Shown here: positions 1-6,053 of the stretch, piece by piece
Position numbering within the stretch: the stretch's first letter is position 1
Layout of the letters: each line of letters opens with the position of its first letter
Source of the DNA: Treponema sp.
Lineage (GTDB): Bacteria; Spirochaetota; Spirochaetia; Treponematales; Breznakiellaceae
Assembly: GCA_031284105.1 (NCBI GenBank)
Contig: JAITAN010000242.1
Coordinates: 1-10,456, forward strand
DNA length: 10,456 bases
Direction of reading: 5' to 3'
Translations under genes and position numbers: made by a program
The notes under the pieces: generated by a model
Told to the model about the DNA's origin: nothing
Databases searched by the model: none
The model's input: the letters and a program-made list of their open reading frames with translations, nothing else

Positions 1-6
1 CATGAA

Positions 7-315
7 CAGGATTATCCCACACGAGCAGGCGGCATTAGATCATGCTCGCGATCAGGATTATCCCGTACGAGCGGACAGAATTAGATCACGATCATGAATA
101 GGCTTAGTTCATGGCCGTGAACAGAATTAGATCACTGATTATCGGCAGGCTTATCTCGCACGAGTGGGCAGCCCTAGATCACGCTCGTGAGCAGGATCAG
201 CTCGTAGTTGTGATCAAGATTATCCCGTATGAGCGAATAGGCTTATTTCACGATCATGAACAGGCTTAGATCACTGATTATTGACAGGCTTATCCCGCAC
301 GAGTGGGCAGGATTA
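7..315. repeat. degenerate tandem array of 23-bp palindrome-bearing units
   Basis: About fourteen units follow each other without spacers, starting at 7, 30, 53, 76, 99, 122, 146, 169, 192, 215, 238, 261, 285 and 308. All are 23 bp except those starting at 122 and 261, which are 24 bp. Each begins with a box close to CAGG(A/C)TTA, followed by a 15-bp arm with dyad symmetry. Arms fall in two classes: CCCGC-ACGA-GYGGG-like (for example 294-307) and TTCAYGRYCRTGAA-like (for example 108-121 and 247-260). Bases facing each other in the dyad often change together or to G-T pairs. Three units (99-168) recur at 238-307, a higher-order period of 139 bp. Because 23 is not a multiple of three and stops occur, I read this as non-coding. 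No spacers, so not CRISPR. The function is unknown. The array ends where the transposase remnant begins. Confidence 0.8.
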
Positions 316-712
316 GTAGGATGGGCGTTTTCGGAGGATGGGGAAGCCGGTCATGTATGCGATGCGTTTATGACGGCCCGCACGAACCGCAAGCCGAAGA
401 GCGGTCTCCTCTTTCATTTGGACCGGGGAGCACAGTATTGCGGTAAAGAATTGCGAGACGCGCTGTCGGCGCGGCGTCCGCAAGTCGGACAGAGTATGAG
501 CCGGAAGGGGAACTGTTGGGACAATGCCCGTGCGGAGCGTTTTTTTTAAGACGTTAAAAGCGGCAACGGATAAGGCGGAAGGGAGACACCCGAAAGAGGA
601 GGTGAGGGTTGCGATTCTTGAGTATATCGAACCGTATTATAATAAGCGCCGTAGACATTCGGCGCTCGGCTATGCTATACTGATAGCATTAACACATTAC
701 AATACCGCTTAA
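316..712 (+). pseudogene. IS3-family transposase (OrfB) remnant, left copy
   Basis: This is the C-terminal part of an IS3-family DDE (rve-type) integrase domain. Homology starts at about 316 with VGWAFSEDGEAGHV and runs through the second catalytic Asp (LFHLDRG), the motif SMSRKGNCWDNARAE with the catalytic Glu, and the C-terminal EYIEPYYNKRRRHSALGYA block. The N-terminal helix-turn-helix, the first catalytic Asp and OrfA are all missing. A run of eight T at 540-547 shifts the frame after AERFF; the related right copy has seven T there and stays in frame. The downstream frame reaches a stop at 710-712, but similarity to the right copy ends near 695. The end lies under 40 bp from the stop of the NlpC/P60 gene. 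It cannot encode a working transposase. Confidence 0.85.
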
Positions 713-731
713 CCTTCGGGATGGAACGCCG

Positions 732-1271
732 TCAATCGTCCAGAAACCTTTTCACTTCAACAAGGCGCGGAGCAAAGTAGGTATCAGTAACAGGGGATAT
801 GATGATACCTCGCTGTGGACCATCAGAAACTGCGTGTATCATAAGATTGTTGTCTATAAGGAGCGCCACATGGTTTATGGAACCGGAGCCTCCCTTTCTA
901 GCGGAAAACACTGCAATATCGCCTGGCAGGGCATCCTTCAAAGGAATGGTTTTTGCACCCGAAGACCATACGCCCCGCGAAGAACGGGGCACGTCCATGT
1001 TCAAAGCATTATGATACACAAACCACACAAAGCCTGAACAATCAAACCCCTTCTCCGTTGAGCCACCGCTACGGTAGGGACGTCCCAGATACCTCACGGC
1101 AAACTCAACAAGCGTTTTCCTCATACTATTCATTTCTTCCGCAGCAGTTTCCGTGTTTTGAACAACGTCTTCCATCATCTGTTGAGCGCAAACGCGGTTA
1201 CCAACCATCATACTCACCGCAACGACTATCACAAGCGGTATTTTAGCTTTTCTACGGGTGATGCTATCCAT
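732..1271 (-). CDS. exported NlpC/P60-family peptidase
   Basis: The predicted protein has 179 residues. Residues about 8-29 form a signal peptide (basic start, hydrophobic IPLVIVVAVSMMVG, then CAQ), so it should act in the periplasm. A short polar linker leads to an NlpC/P60 domain at about 51-179. The catalytic Cys is C78 in FDCSGF, the catalytic His is H134 in NHVALLID, and the third polar residue is probably H146 in MIHAV. PGDIAVF is another family signature. Members usually cleave peptidoglycan stem peptides at D-Glu-diamino acid bonds; the exact substrate here is inferred. It is the last gene of the operon, starting 3 bp after the mtnN stop with no clear Shine-Dalgarno sequence, so translation is probably coupled. 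I see no terminator after it: an IS3 remnant lies directly downstream and may have replaced it. Confidence 0.88.
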   Translation of the reverse strand: MDSITRRKAKIPLVIVVAVSMMVGNRVCAQQMMEDVVQNTETAAEEMNSMRKTLVEFAVRYLGRPYRSGGSTEKGFDCSGFVWFVYHNALNMDVPRSSRGVWSSGAKTIPLKDALPGDIAVFSARKGGSGSINHVALLIDNNLMIHAVSDGPQRGIIISPVTDTYFAPRLVEVKRFLDD

Positions 1272-1274
1272 ACG

Positions 1275-1994
1275 TCAATACCCGCTTACCAGTCGCTTGA
1301 CAATTTCCGCCGAATGTTTAGCGGCGACAGGGAGGAATTGTTCTAATGCTACCGGAGACTCAACGCCCGCAATGTCGGAAAGGGCGCGGATAATAAGCGC
1401 CGGTGTTTTGAACAGGAAGCATGTATGCGCGATTGCCGCTCCTTCCATTTCAACAGCCTTTATAGCCGGAAACAACACGCGTACCTGCGCAATACGGGAA
1501 GGATCATGCATAAAGGTATCGCCGGATCCTATGATTCCGCGCACATGGTTAAAGGAATTTGGAAGCGTCCCCTCTTTTTTCAACGTATCTACCGCAGTCT
1601 CCGCCCGTTTAATAAGGTCTTCGGGAACAGGATAAACCGCCGGCATGTTAGGCACCTGACCGGGCGCGTAATTAAAGGCGGTAACGTCAACGTCATGATA
1701 TACGAGTCCATCGGAAATAATCGCATCCCCAAAGGTCAAACAAGGGTCTATGCCGCCTGCCGAGCCGGTATTTACCACAAAATCAGGCTTGTACCGGAGT
1801 AAAAGGAGCGCACAGCCCACCGCGGCATTCACCTTGCCGATGCCGCAACGAAGCAATACTACCGGTTTTCCTTCAAGTTCGCCAGTGTAAAATTCAAAAG
1901 CATCGGATCCTTCCGGTGTTTCTACCTTCAGGTTTATCATACTGGAACGAAGCAGTTCAACCTCTTCGTCCATAGCTCCAATAATTCCAATCAT
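1275..1994 (-). CDS. mtnN: 5'-methylthioadenosine/S-adenosylhomocysteine nucleosidase
   Basis: This 239-residue protein matches the usual family length. It hydrolyses the glycosidic bond of methylthioadenosine and S-adenosylhomocysteine to adenine plus the thio-ribose, clearing by-products of SAM use. The start IGIIGAMDEEVELL carries the catalytic acid, E11 (equivalent to E. coli Glu12). NTGSAGGI at 75-82 is the conserved glycine-rich stretch. SGDTF at 157-161 carries the purine-stacking Phe. VEMEGAAIAH at 181-190 holds the ribose-binding Glu (E184), and RALSDIAG holds the catalytic Asp (D207). All key residues are present. AGGAGG lies 5 bp before the ATG. It is in the translation operon, 44 bp after the zinc-ribbon gene; a link to SAM consumed by TrmD is plausible but inferred. 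Confidence 0.95.
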   Translation of the reverse strand: MIGIIGAMDEEVELLRSSMINLKVETPEGSDAFEFYTGELEGKPVVLLRCGIGKVNAAVGCALLLLRYKPDFVVNTGSAGGIDPCLTFGDAIISDGLVYHDVDVTAFNYAPGQVPNMPAVYPVPEDLIKRAETAVDTLKKEGTLPNSFNHVRGIIGSGDTFMHDPSRIAQVRVLFPAIKAVEMEGAAIAHTCFLFKTPALIIRALSDIAGVESPVALEQFLPVAAKHSAEIVKRLVSGY

Positions 1995-2038
1995 ACGTCC
2001 TCCTCTGACTGATACGGTAACTTACTGCGGTACGTTGC

Positions 2039-2530
2039 TCATATTAAAGAATAATGATCGCTTACGTTTTTCCGCCATTCGGCGCGGTTATCTTTATTTT
2101 CCCATTCAAAAATTTTAAGGATTTTGAACGCCGGCTTGTCATGGCTCCCGCCGAAATGGACGATGCCGAAACGTCCGCCACCGATATACGCGATGGTATC
2201 GCCTTTTTCAATATGTTCTGTTTCTATTAGCCGACGTAGGATGCAGTCAAAGTGAGCCGGAGCGCCGCTTGTCTTGTCGTCAACGGCTGTCGCAATATCG
2301 CGGATGGGTTTTCCGCAGCACGAACAACTCGGTATGGGAAGCGGATCAGTAGACAGGAGCGGAGGATTCCACCGGAAACGTTCGTATATATGGCTCTCCG
2401 TGCTTGTTTTTCGCTCAACACGAACATATTCACCGTTTCTTGGGGAGCTACCGGTTTGCCGCCGTTCCGAACGCTCGTCTTGCCATTCAGTATTATGCTC
2501 TCGCCTATTGTAACCACCGCGTCTTTTCAT
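2039..2530 (-). CDS. hypothetical protein with CxxC-HxxC zinc-ribbon-like motif
   Basis: The 163-residue protein is of unrecognised function. Residues 1-50 are polar and rich in Arg, Glu and Ser, and look disordered. A putative zinc site follows: C69-x-C71-C72-G-K-P-I, then H93-F-D-C96, giving a CxxCGKP...HxxC arrangement like a treble clef or LIM half-site. Residues 106-145 (EKGDTIAYIGGGRFGIVHF...) look like a small beta-rich segment. The start codon overlaps the yraN stop as ATGA (2527-2530), with GGAGGAG just upstream inside yraN, so the two are probably translationally coupled. I recall spirochaete genomes having a conserved hypothetical next to yraN, but cannot confirm the family. RNA or ribosome association would fit the operon but is speculation. 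Confidence 0.75.
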   Translation of the reverse strand: MKRRGGYNRREHNTEWQDERSERRQTGSSPRNGEYVRVERKTSTESHIYERFRWNPPLLSTDPLPIPSCSCCGKPIRDIATAVDDKTSGAPAHFDCILRRLIETEHIEKGDTIAYIGGGRFGIVHFGGSHDKPAFKILKIFEWENKDNRAEWRKNVSDHYSLI

Positions 2531-2880
2531 GTCTCCTCCTCAAAAGCAGAAAGTATATGAGTAACTTTTCTGGAACCAATAAACACCACATCAAAACGGA
2601 TAGAAAACCCATCAAATTCCGAGTGGTTAGCAAGAAAATCTTTTGCCGTCTCTATGATGCGGACTTGTTTTTTCTTATCCACGCTGTTCTGTAAATCTTC
2701 CACACCGAAAGATGTCCACGATTTTACCTCAACAAAGACAACAATCTCTCCATCAAGAGCAATCAGATCAATTTCTCCATAAAGGGAATGAACATTACGA
2801 GCTATGATTTTCAAACCCGCCTGTTCCAGAACAAGCATCGCACGCGCTTCGCCTTGTCTGCCCGCTTTTGATCTGTTCAT
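2527..2880 (-). CDS. yraN: YraN/UPF0102-family protein, nuclease fold
   Basis: The 117-residue protein is typical in length for UPF0102. Family signatures are the start RSKAGRQGEARAMLVLEQAGLKIIARN, then YGEIDLIALDG (E36, D38) and FVEVKSW (E51, K53). Together these form the E...D...ExK pattern of a PD-(D/E)XK, Holliday-junction-resolvase-like fold. The biochemical role of the family is not firmly established, although the fold implies nucleic-acid binding or cleavage. The start lies 6 bp after the rplS stop and has only a weak AAGG ribosome site, so coupling to rplS is likely. The end overlaps the next gene by 4 bp. Position next to rplS is common in several bacterial lineages. Confidence 0.92.
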   Translation of the reverse strand: MNRSKAGRQGEARAMLVLEQAGLKIIARNVHSLYGEIDLIALDGEIVVFVEVKSWTSFGVEDLQNSVDKKKQVRIIETAKDFLANHSEFDGFSIRFDVVFIGSRKVTHILSAFEEET

Positions 2881-2886
2881 TGCGCC

Positions 2887-3270
2887 TTAATTAGGAGTCG
2901 TAGTCCCGGCAGGAGCAGCTTGTTTCTTAACCAGCCGCTCTTTGATTTTGGCGCTTTTACCGATCTTTGTGCGGATGTAGTAGAGTTTCGCCCTCCGTAC
3001 TTTGCCATGGCGAGTCACTTCCACCTTGACGACACGCGGTGAATGAAGCGGAAATATCCGTTCCACACCGACACCGTAGGAGTTTTTCCTCACAATGAAG
3101 GTTTTACTCACACCCGCGTTCTTCATAGCAATAACCAGCCCTTCGTATACCTGAATACGTTCGGTCCTGCCTTCAATAATCTTAAAATGAACCTTAACCG
3201 TATCGCCAACGTTAAATACATCAACTTCTTTTTTCATCTGAGATTCTTCAATAGCTCTGATTTCGTTCAT
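2887..3270 (-). CDS. rplS: 50S ribosomal protein L19
   Basis: This 127-residue protein is a typical L19, a large-subunit protein at the 30S-50S interface. After a helix (NEIRAIEESQM), the conserved core reads FNVGDTVKVHFKIIEG, RIQVYEGLVIAMKNAGVSKTFIVRKNSYGVGVERIFPLHSP and a basic segment with KVRRAKLYYIR. The C-terminal tail of about 20 residues (VKKQAAPAGTTTPN) is low in complexity and slightly longer than in E. coli. A GGGGGAG ribosome site lies 5 bp before the ATG. The gene follows trmD after about 10 bp, the order seen in most bacteria. Confidence 0.97.
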   Translation of the reverse strand: MNEIRAIEESQMKKEVDVFNVGDTVKVHFKIIEGRTERIQVYEGLVIAMKNAGVSKTFIVRKNSYGVGVERIFPLHSPRVVKVEVTRHGKVRRAKLYYIRTKIGKSAKIKERLVKKQAAPAGTTTPN

Positions 3271-3280
3271 TGTCTCCCCC

Positions 3281-4129
3281 TTATATGTCTGTTATAGTCT
3301 CTGCTATAGCGTCTATAATTTTACACGTCTCCGCATCAAACAGATGTTCTTCTAACCCTTTTCTGATTAGATCAGGTCTGAAAGACAGGGTTTTTTCAAC
3401 CCGTTTCCGTAAGCGAAACCGCCGTATATTTTCATGGTGTCCCGATAGCAATATATCGGGTACCGTGAGTGTACCATACTTTTCAGGTCTTGTCCACTGG
3501 GGATATTCCAAGAGTCCATTCCCAAAACTCTCTTCTTCAAGCGACAACGGACTAATAACCCGTTCGATGAGCCGGTATGTTGCATCTATGACCGCAAGCG
3601 CCGCAACTTCGCCTGAAGACAGTACGTAGTCCCCTACGGAAACTTCTTCATCCACATAGGCGTCTATGATCCGCTGATCAATCCCTTCGTAACGCCCGCA
3701 CAACAGCACCAGTTCCTCCTGCTCCGTAGCAAACTCTTTTGCAAGGGCTTGCGTGAAACTTTTACCCGAAGGCGTTAAGTAAATCACTTTTTTTTTCGGC
3801 GGACATCGTGTGTCTACCGGACATGCGCTGTCCGCTGCTTCCGTGCCGCCCATTTTGCCGGACAACCGCCGCGTTTCAAAGCGGTTTCTCACGCCCACGG
3901 ACTCAAGCGCACACCCCAAGGGTTCAGGAAGCATCAACATTCCCGCTCCACCTCCGTAGGGTGCATCATCGCAGGTTTTGTGTTTATCAAAGGCAAAATT
4001 CCGAATATTTACCGCCTGATACGCCACAAATCCCCGTTCTATTGCCTTTGCCATGATAGAGCTTTGCATAAATGCATCGACAATATCAGGAAACAGAGAA
4101 AGCACCGTATACTTCACTCTAAAATCCAC
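3281..4129 (-). CDS. trmD: tRNA (guanine-N1)-methyltransferase
   Basis: TrmD uses SAM to methylate G37 of tRNAs that read CNN codons, preventing frameshifts. The SPOUT trefoil-knot motifs are clear in the 282-residue product: PYGGGAGMLM (57-66), VIYLTPSGKSFTQ (115-127), LLCGRYEGIDQR (142-153), VSVGDYVLSSGEVAALAVID (163-182) and LLEYPQWTRPEKYG (206-219). R187 aligns with catalytic E. coli Arg154. The position of catalytic Asp169 appears to be E200 (LEEESF). Compared with E. coli there are about 20 extra residues at about 81-114, rich in Cys, Lys and Arg. The outermost start is GTG at 4129, overlapping rimM by 16 bp. A second GTG at 4117 overlaps its stop by 4 bp (GTGA) and gives the family-like start MKYTVLSLFP, so it may be the true one. 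Neither has a strong ribosome site. Confidence 0.95.
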   Translation of the reverse strand: MDFRVKYTVLSLFPDIVDAFMQSSIMAKAIERGFVAYQAVNIRNFAFDKHKTCDDAPYGGGAGMLMLPEPLGCALESVGVRNRFETRRLSGKMGGTEAADSACPVDTRCPPKKKVIYLTPSGKSFTQALAKEFATEQEELVLLCGRYEGIDQRIIDAYVDEEVSVGDYVLSSGEVAALAVIDATYRLIERVISPLSLEEESFGNGLLEYPQWTRPEKYGTLTVPDILLSGHHENIRRFRLRKRVEKTLSFRPDLIRKGLEEHLFDAETCKIIDAIAETITDI

Positions 4130-4602
4130 GTATTCAGCAATTCCGCTTTGTTACCTTCAATGTCAACAACACCAAAAAACTCGTTTCTGAAAGGCACAAA
4201 CCGCTTTCTTCCATTTAAGAGTCCGATCTCAACAAGACTGCCGCCGCCACCTTCCACTACATCAAGGATATCGCCTATTTTTTCACCGGCGCAAAACACT
4301 TCAACAAAACGCAAATCTTCAACATAGAATTCGCCTTCTTTAAGCGGAATGGCTTCTCCGCGTGAAAGGATACATTCCGCACCGGACAACAAACTCGCTT
4401 CTTCCGGCGTATCAACACCCGCAAACTTCACGGCAAGACTATTGGAAAGTATCGTTATTTCCTCAATCTCATAAGACTTTTCTTTATTTTCTTTACGAAG
4501 AACAACTTTTTTGAGTTGCTCCAAGTGTCTGTATTCCCCGGACAGAGAGCGCACCTTTACAAAACCTCTGATCCCAAACGGAGCGCCGACCAGTCCCGCC
4601 AC
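4114..4602 (-). CDS. rimM: ribosome maturation factor RimM (16S rRNA processing)
   Basis: RimM assists late assembly of the 30S head and binds ribosomal protein S19. The product shows the N-terminal barrel signature GLVGAPFGIRGFVKVRSLSGE and ends with the PRC-barrel part (EGEFYVEDLRFVEVFCAGEKIGDILDVVEGGGGSLVEIG, RKRFVPFRNEFFGVVDIEGNKAELL). The start given is GTG at 4602 (162 residues), but it lacks a ribosome site and trims the first strand. Five codons upstream, CTG at 4617-4615 overlaps the khpA stop as CTGA, has GGAG 8 bp before it, and would give (M)TERFVAGLVG, 167 residues, a better family start. I consider the CTG start plausible. The 3' end overlaps trmD. Confidence 0.93.
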   Translation of the reverse strand: MAGLVGAPFGIRGFVKVRSLSGEYRHLEQLKKVVLRKENKEKSYEIEEITILSNSLAVKFAGVDTPEEASLLSGAECILSRGEAIPLKEGEFYVEDLRFVEVFCAGEKIGDILDVVEGGGGSLVEIGLLNGRKRFVPFRNEFFGVVDIEGNKAELLNTWILE

Positions 4603-4613
4603 AAAACGTTCGG

Positions 4614-4847
4614 TCAGTCGAGTATCTCCAGAACGGTATGTTTACCGGTTCTTGCGGTAGAAGCTTGCAATACCGTCCGTATGGACTTTGCAATTCTGCC
4701 GCGCTTACCTATTATTTTACCAAGGTCTTCCGGTGCCACTCTCAATTCCAGGATAGTAGATTTTTCATCTTCTACAATGGCAACTTCTACCTGCGAAGGA
4801 TCGTCTACTAAAGATTTTGCAATATATTCCACTAAATCTTTTTCCAC
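4614..4847 (-). CDS. khpA: KH-domain RNA-binding protein
   Basis: This 77-residue protein is a single KH domain of the KhpA (YlqC) family, a small cytoplasmic RNA-binding protein. The GxxG loop is in KIIGKRGRIAKSIRTVL (about 44-60), flanked by strands VEVAIVEDEKSTILELRVA and HTVLEIL. In Gram-positives and spirochaetes the gene sits between rpsP and rimM, as here. Translation starts at GTG, 2 bp after the rpsP stop, with AAGG upstream inside rpsP, so it is probably coupled. In firmicutes KhpA pairs with KhpB and affects cell elongation; whether that holds here is unknown. Confidence 0.93.
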   Translation of the reverse strand: MEKDLVEYIAKSLVDDPSQVEVAIVEDEKSTILELRVAPEDLGKIIGKRGRIAKSIRTVLQASTARTGKHTVLEILD

Positions 4848-4849
4848 TC

Positions 4850-5104
4850 TTATGCCTTTGCAGTCCGCACCTTTCTGTTCAGCAATTTACGCGCGGTATC
4901 GCTAATAGTCGCGCCTTTCTGTAACCATTCGTTTACTTTATCCGTATTAAGAACCAACTGCCGCTCTTCAGCTTCCACCGGATGGTAGTAACCGAGCTCT
5001 TCGATTGTCTTTCCATCGCGGGGTGCACGGCTGTCCATAACCACAATACGATAACACGGACGTTTCTTTGCGCCCATCTTCTTGAGTCTTATTCTAGCAC
5101 TCAT
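4850..5104 (-). CDS. rpsP: 30S ribosomal protein S16
   Basis: The product has 84 residues, the usual length for S16, a 16S-rRNA-binding assembly protein. The family pattern is clear: SARIRLKKMGAKKRPCYRIVVMDSRAPRDGKTIEELGYYHP, then a conserved helix with DKVNEWLQKGATISDTARKLL. AGGAGG is 5 bp before the ATG. It is the first gene of the nine-gene minus-strand operon, preceded by a near-consensus promoter. Its closing codons overlap the ribosome-site region of khpA. Confidence 0.97.
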   Translation of the reverse strand: MSARIRLKKMGAKKRPCYRIVVMDSRAPRDGKTIEELGYYHPVEAEERQLVLNTDKVNEWLQKGATISDTARKLLNRKVRTAKA

Positions 5105-5130
5105 AAATCCTCCTGAAAATACATAAATTT

Positions 5131-5159
5131 ATCATATAAAGCTGCACCGTTTTAGTCAA
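5131..5159 (-). promoter_or_regulatory. sigma-70-type promoter of the rpsP operon
   Basis: On the minus strand, TTGACT (5159-5154) and TATGAT (5136-5131) are separated by exactly 17 bp. This is 5 of 6 matches to each consensus hexamer. Transcription should start near 5124, giving a leader of about 20 nt with AGGAGG before the rpsP ATG. It is the only strong promoter seen for the operon down to 732. Confidence 0.82.
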
Positions 5160-5238
5160 GAGGGTGTAGTACCGCATTAAAAGTAATCGAAATGAAAAAG
5201 CACACGAATAGTAAAGCGATCTAAAAGCATGTTTTTAC

Positions 5239-5267
5239 TTGCCTTTCGATTTTTTTAGCGATATGTT
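5239..5267 (+). promoter_or_regulatory. sigma-70-type promoter, probably leaderless
   Basis: TTGCCT (5239-5244) and TATGTT (5262-5267) are spaced by 17 bp. The ATG of the downstream gene begins at 5274, only 6 bp after the -10 box, where transcription would normally start. There is no Shine-Dalgarno sequence before that ATG. The mRNA is therefore predicted to begin at or next to its start codon. Confidence 0.65.
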
Positions 5268-5273
5268 ATAAAT

Positions 5274-5876
5274 ATGGGTAAAATTAAAACGGCTTTGGAA
5301 ATAGCGCTGGAACGTACCGAGTCCATAAAGAGCGATAAAGCTACTATTGAACAATTTGAAGCAAAGCAGACGGGAAAACGCTTTGCAAGTTCCTTCTTGG
5401 AAAGCCCTGAAGAGAACGCGAAGCTGCTTGAAGATGCTATAAAAAAGGCTTCAAAGGAACTAAAAACAAGTCTCAAAGAAGGCATGTTTGAAGTACTTTT
5501 GTCCCGTATAAGCCTTCCAGCTACAAAAGAAGACGAAAAACACCTGATCGCCGTAGGGAAAGGTTTGCACATCCTTATAAAGGATAACCATTTCCATGTC
5601 ATGTATCGTCAATTGCTGGATATACTGTCCCACTACCTTGAAGAAACCGCCCAGTATGACGAAGTCATCAAACGGCAGTACGAGCCGAGACTTCGGCAAA
5701 AGGAAGCCGAACTATCCAAACGTTATGGACAACCGGTAAAACTTGATCCCTTTCAGGACCCGGAGTTCGCCTCTTTTTACAAGCAAAACATGGAATCGCT
5801 CAAGGTAAACTACCAGGCATCTGTGGATCAGGTACGCCGGAAAGCTATGGAAACGTTTGAAAACGCTAATGATTAA
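5274..5876 (+). CDS. conserved-looking hypothetical protein, helical and charged
   Basis: The 200-residue soluble protein has no signal peptide or membrane segment. It is rich in Lys and Glu and mostly helical. Blocks that look structured are SFLESPEENAKLLEDAIKKA (40-59), EGMFEVLLSRISLPATKEDE (69-88), a hydrophobic LHILIKDNHFHVMYRQLLDILSHYL (98-122), and near the C-terminus DPFQDPEFASFYKQNMESLK followed by a coiled-coil-like tail. I think it belongs to a spirochaete-restricted family found upstream of rpsP, but I do not know its function and no catalytic motif is visible. It is transcribed divergently from the rpsP operon, apparently as a leaderless mRNA, and ends before a terminator at 5997-6040. 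Real coding is supported by length, promoter, terminator and lack of competing frames. Confidence 0.82.
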   Translation: MGKIKTALEIALERTESIKSDKATIEQFEAKQTGKRFASSFLESPEENAKLLEDAIKKASKELKTSLKEGMFEVLLSRISLPATKEDEKHLIAVGKGLHILIKDNHFHVMYRQLLDILSHYLEETAQYDEVIKRQYEPRLRQKEAELSKRYGQPVKLDPFQDPEFASFYKQNMESLKVNYQASVDQVRRKAMETFENAND

Positions 5877-5996
5877 CTCTAATTTATCTCATGAACTCGA
5901 TTACATCAGCGGGTATACATCACGTTGGGGCTGATTGAGGGGTCTCGCGGTTACTCTTGTCTGCTTTTATTTGCTTTTACGAAAGGCGCGAAATAG

Positions 5997-6040
5997 TAAT
6001 AAGCCGCTGGACCGGCGGCTTGGAACCTTATTAGTTTTTT
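5997..6040 (+). terminator. rho-independent terminator after the 5274-5876 gene
   Basis: An inner stem AAGCCGC (6001-6007) pairs with GCGGCTT (6015-6021). An alternative outer stem TAATAAG (5997-6003) pairs with CTTATTA (6027-6033). Six T follow at 6035-6040. The T tract is on the plus-strand side, so it terminates the rightward gene; it also separates it from the convergent phosphoribosyltransferase gene. The 120 bp between the stop and this stem show no gene. Confidence 0.75.
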
Positions 6041-6053
6041 CGCCTCACTTGGC

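Noticed and set aside
1..315. CRISPR array or coding repeat protein
   Set aside because: Units are contiguous with no unique spacers, and the 23-bp period with stop codons in the frames does not fit a repeat protein.
5877..5996. tRNA or small gene after the 5274-5876 gene
   Set aside because: No cloverleaf pairing, ribosome site or credible frame was found in this stretch.
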